From Mycoplasmatota bacterium (GTDB taxonomy: Bacteria > Bacillota_I > Bacilli_A > Acholeplasmatales > Acholeplasmataceae), in the NCBI GenBank assembly GCA_018622495.1, contig CP076021.1, forward strand, positions 558,001 to 622,000: a stretch of 64,000 bases of DNA, in the 5' to 3' direction. The notes under the pieces were generated by a model. The model saw nothing but the letters and a program-made list of their open reading frames with translations. It did not search any database and was not told the DNA's origin. A program made the translations under genes and the position numbers. This document shows, piece by piece, positions 63,207 through 64,000 of this stretch. The first letter of the stretch is position 1. Each line of letters starts with the position of its first letter.

Positions 63207-64000
63207 ATGTTTGATTTAAAAGCACCTTATGTACCTCGTGGCGATCAAATCAAAGCGATAGAAACACTACAAAATAATATTGAAAAAGGAATTAAACAAC
63301 AAGTCTTACTTGGTGCAACCGGCACAGGTAAGACTTTTACCATGGCTAATATTATAAAAAAATTAGGTAAAAAAACACTTATTTTAGCACCTAACAAAAC
63401 TTTAGCAGGACAACTCTATGGTGAATTAAAAGCATTTTTCCCTAATAATCGTGTTGAATACTTTATATCATATTATGATTATTTCCAACCGGAAGCTTAC
63501 GTTGTATCATCTGATACATACATAGAAAAAGATTCATCAATTAATGATGAAATAGATGAAATGAGACATAGTGCAACTGCATCTTTACTAGATAGTGATG
63601 ATGTCATTGTGGTTGCGTCTGTTTCATGTATATATGGTATTGGAGATCTTGAGGATTATAAAAATTCAATGATGTTTTTGCGTGTTAATCATCAATATGG
63701 TCGTGATCATATGATTAATAAACTTGTAGAAATGACTTATCAAAGAAATGATATGGATTTTCATCGAGGTACGTTTAGAGTACGCGGAGACATTATAGAA
63801 ATCATTCCTGTAAGTGAACGTGCAAAAGGCATACGTGTTTCATTTTTTGGTGATGAAATTGAAGAGATTAAATCATTTGACGTATTAACAGGTAAAGCAA
63901 TTGAAACATTGGATTATATCACTATTTTTCCTGCAACGCATTTTATGACGAATAAAGATAAAATGAATGAAACTATAAGAAGAATAAAAAATGAATTACA
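63207..64000 (+). CDS. uvrB: Excinuclease ABC subunit B, 3' truncated by window edge
   Basis: The frame is open to the window end (264 codons seen). The ATG follows AGGAG inside the upstream stop region. Clear UvrB features: [20 protein letters not shown], Walker [15 protein letters not shown] (about residues 37-50), [20 protein letters not shown], and the beta-hairpin [21 protein letters not shown] (about 90-111, damage probing), followed by SCIYGIG and the [12 protein letters not shown] domain-2 strand. It is the damage-verifying helicase-like subunit of nucleotide excision repair. Confidence 0.97.
   Translation, partial: MFDLKAPYVPRGDQIKAIETLQNNIEKGIKQQVLLGATGTGKTFTMANIIKKLGKKTLILAPNKTLAGQLYGELKAFFPNNRVEYFISYYDYFQPEAYVVSSDTYIEKDSSINDEIDEMRHSATASLLDSDDVIVVASVSCIYGIGDLEDYKNSMMFLRVNHQYGRDHMINKLVEMTYQRNDMDFHRGTFRVRGDIIEIIPVSERAKGIRVSFFGDEIEEIKSFDVLTGKAIETLDYITIFPATHFMTNKDKMNETIRRIKNEL

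Noticed and set aside
1-64000. CRISPR arrays, insertion sequences, prophage, tRNA or rRNA genes
   Set aside because: I saw no regularly spaced short repeats, transposase or integrase motifs, or RNA gene signatures; a tRNA scan could not be run, so a missed tRNA cannot be fully excluded.

Overview
The window is a low-GC (roughly 30% by eye), gene-dense bacterial chromosome segment using the standard code: TGA closes many genes and Trp is TGG. Family content and gene order (dnaD-nth, plsX-rnc, DegV, PadR-HAAS, CadC-type ArsR, [FeFe] hydrogenase, pyruvate phosphate dikinase, Ig-like surface protein) point to Bacillota or a Mollicutes relative. My best guess is an anaerobic, fermentative, Izemoplasma/Acholeplasma-like organism. 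That is inference; there is no rRNA in the window to test it.

Layout. 1-2.7 kb: HAD hydrolase end, DegV, and a PadR/HAAS-domain pair on the minus strand. 2.8-9.2 kb: an aromatic amino acid operon (DAHP synthase, TyrA, AroB, AroA, chorismate mutase, AroE, AroC) behind a 17-codon leader peptide that is almost all Tyr/Phe in its second half and is followed by an intrinsic terminator. This looks like peptide-leader attenuation. 9.2-17.7 kb: a hydrogenase operon (NuoE-like HydC, a five-gene signalling-type cassette of two DRTGG, two GHKL-ATPase and one PHP protein, a small 2Fe-2S protein, HydB, HydA, then an SsuA/SsuC-like ABC pair without ATPase), preceded by a perfect cre-type box. 17.7-26.2 kb: a LacI-regulated beta-glucoside locus (binding protein, a single fused MalF-MalG-type permease, cellobiose phosphorylase, GH1 beta-glucosidase). 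26.2-28.8 kb: metal-responsive ArsR regulator and Zn/Cd-type P-type ATPase. 28.8-33.8 kb: recG, plsX, rnc, dnaD, nth. 33.8-39.8 kb: oxidoreductase, XRE regulator, heterodimeric ABC exporter. 39.8-46.4 kb: Ig-like surface protein, flavodoxin, DnaE, cation efflux. 46.5-53.4 kb: one giant (about 2,305-residue) CvpA-like, acidic, internally repeated membrane protein. 53.4-56.3 kb: M20 peptidase with two membrane proteins. 56.3-61.4 kb: PPi-type and ATP-type phosphofructokinases, divergent, then pyruvate phosphate dikinase. 61.5 kb to the end: Na/Pi cotransporter and the start of uvrB.

The genes describe an organism that splits imported beta-glucosides partly by phosphorolysis, can run a PPi-linked glycolysis, disposes of electrons through a multi-subunit NAD(P)H/ferredoxin-type hydrogenase, and makes at least chorismate-derived tyrosine.

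Caution on sequence quality: at least ten lesions break the reading frames of eight otherwise well-conserved genes (aroF, PHP gene, cellobiose phosphorylase, rnc, ABC exporter subunit, giant protein, DUF5058-like gene, pfkA). Five are one-base losses in short homopolymers. Two are in-frame TAA codons in the identical context GCG-TAA-AAA. Uncorrected assembly error is the simplest explanation; transcriptional slippage, recoding or real decay remain possible and are listed separately.
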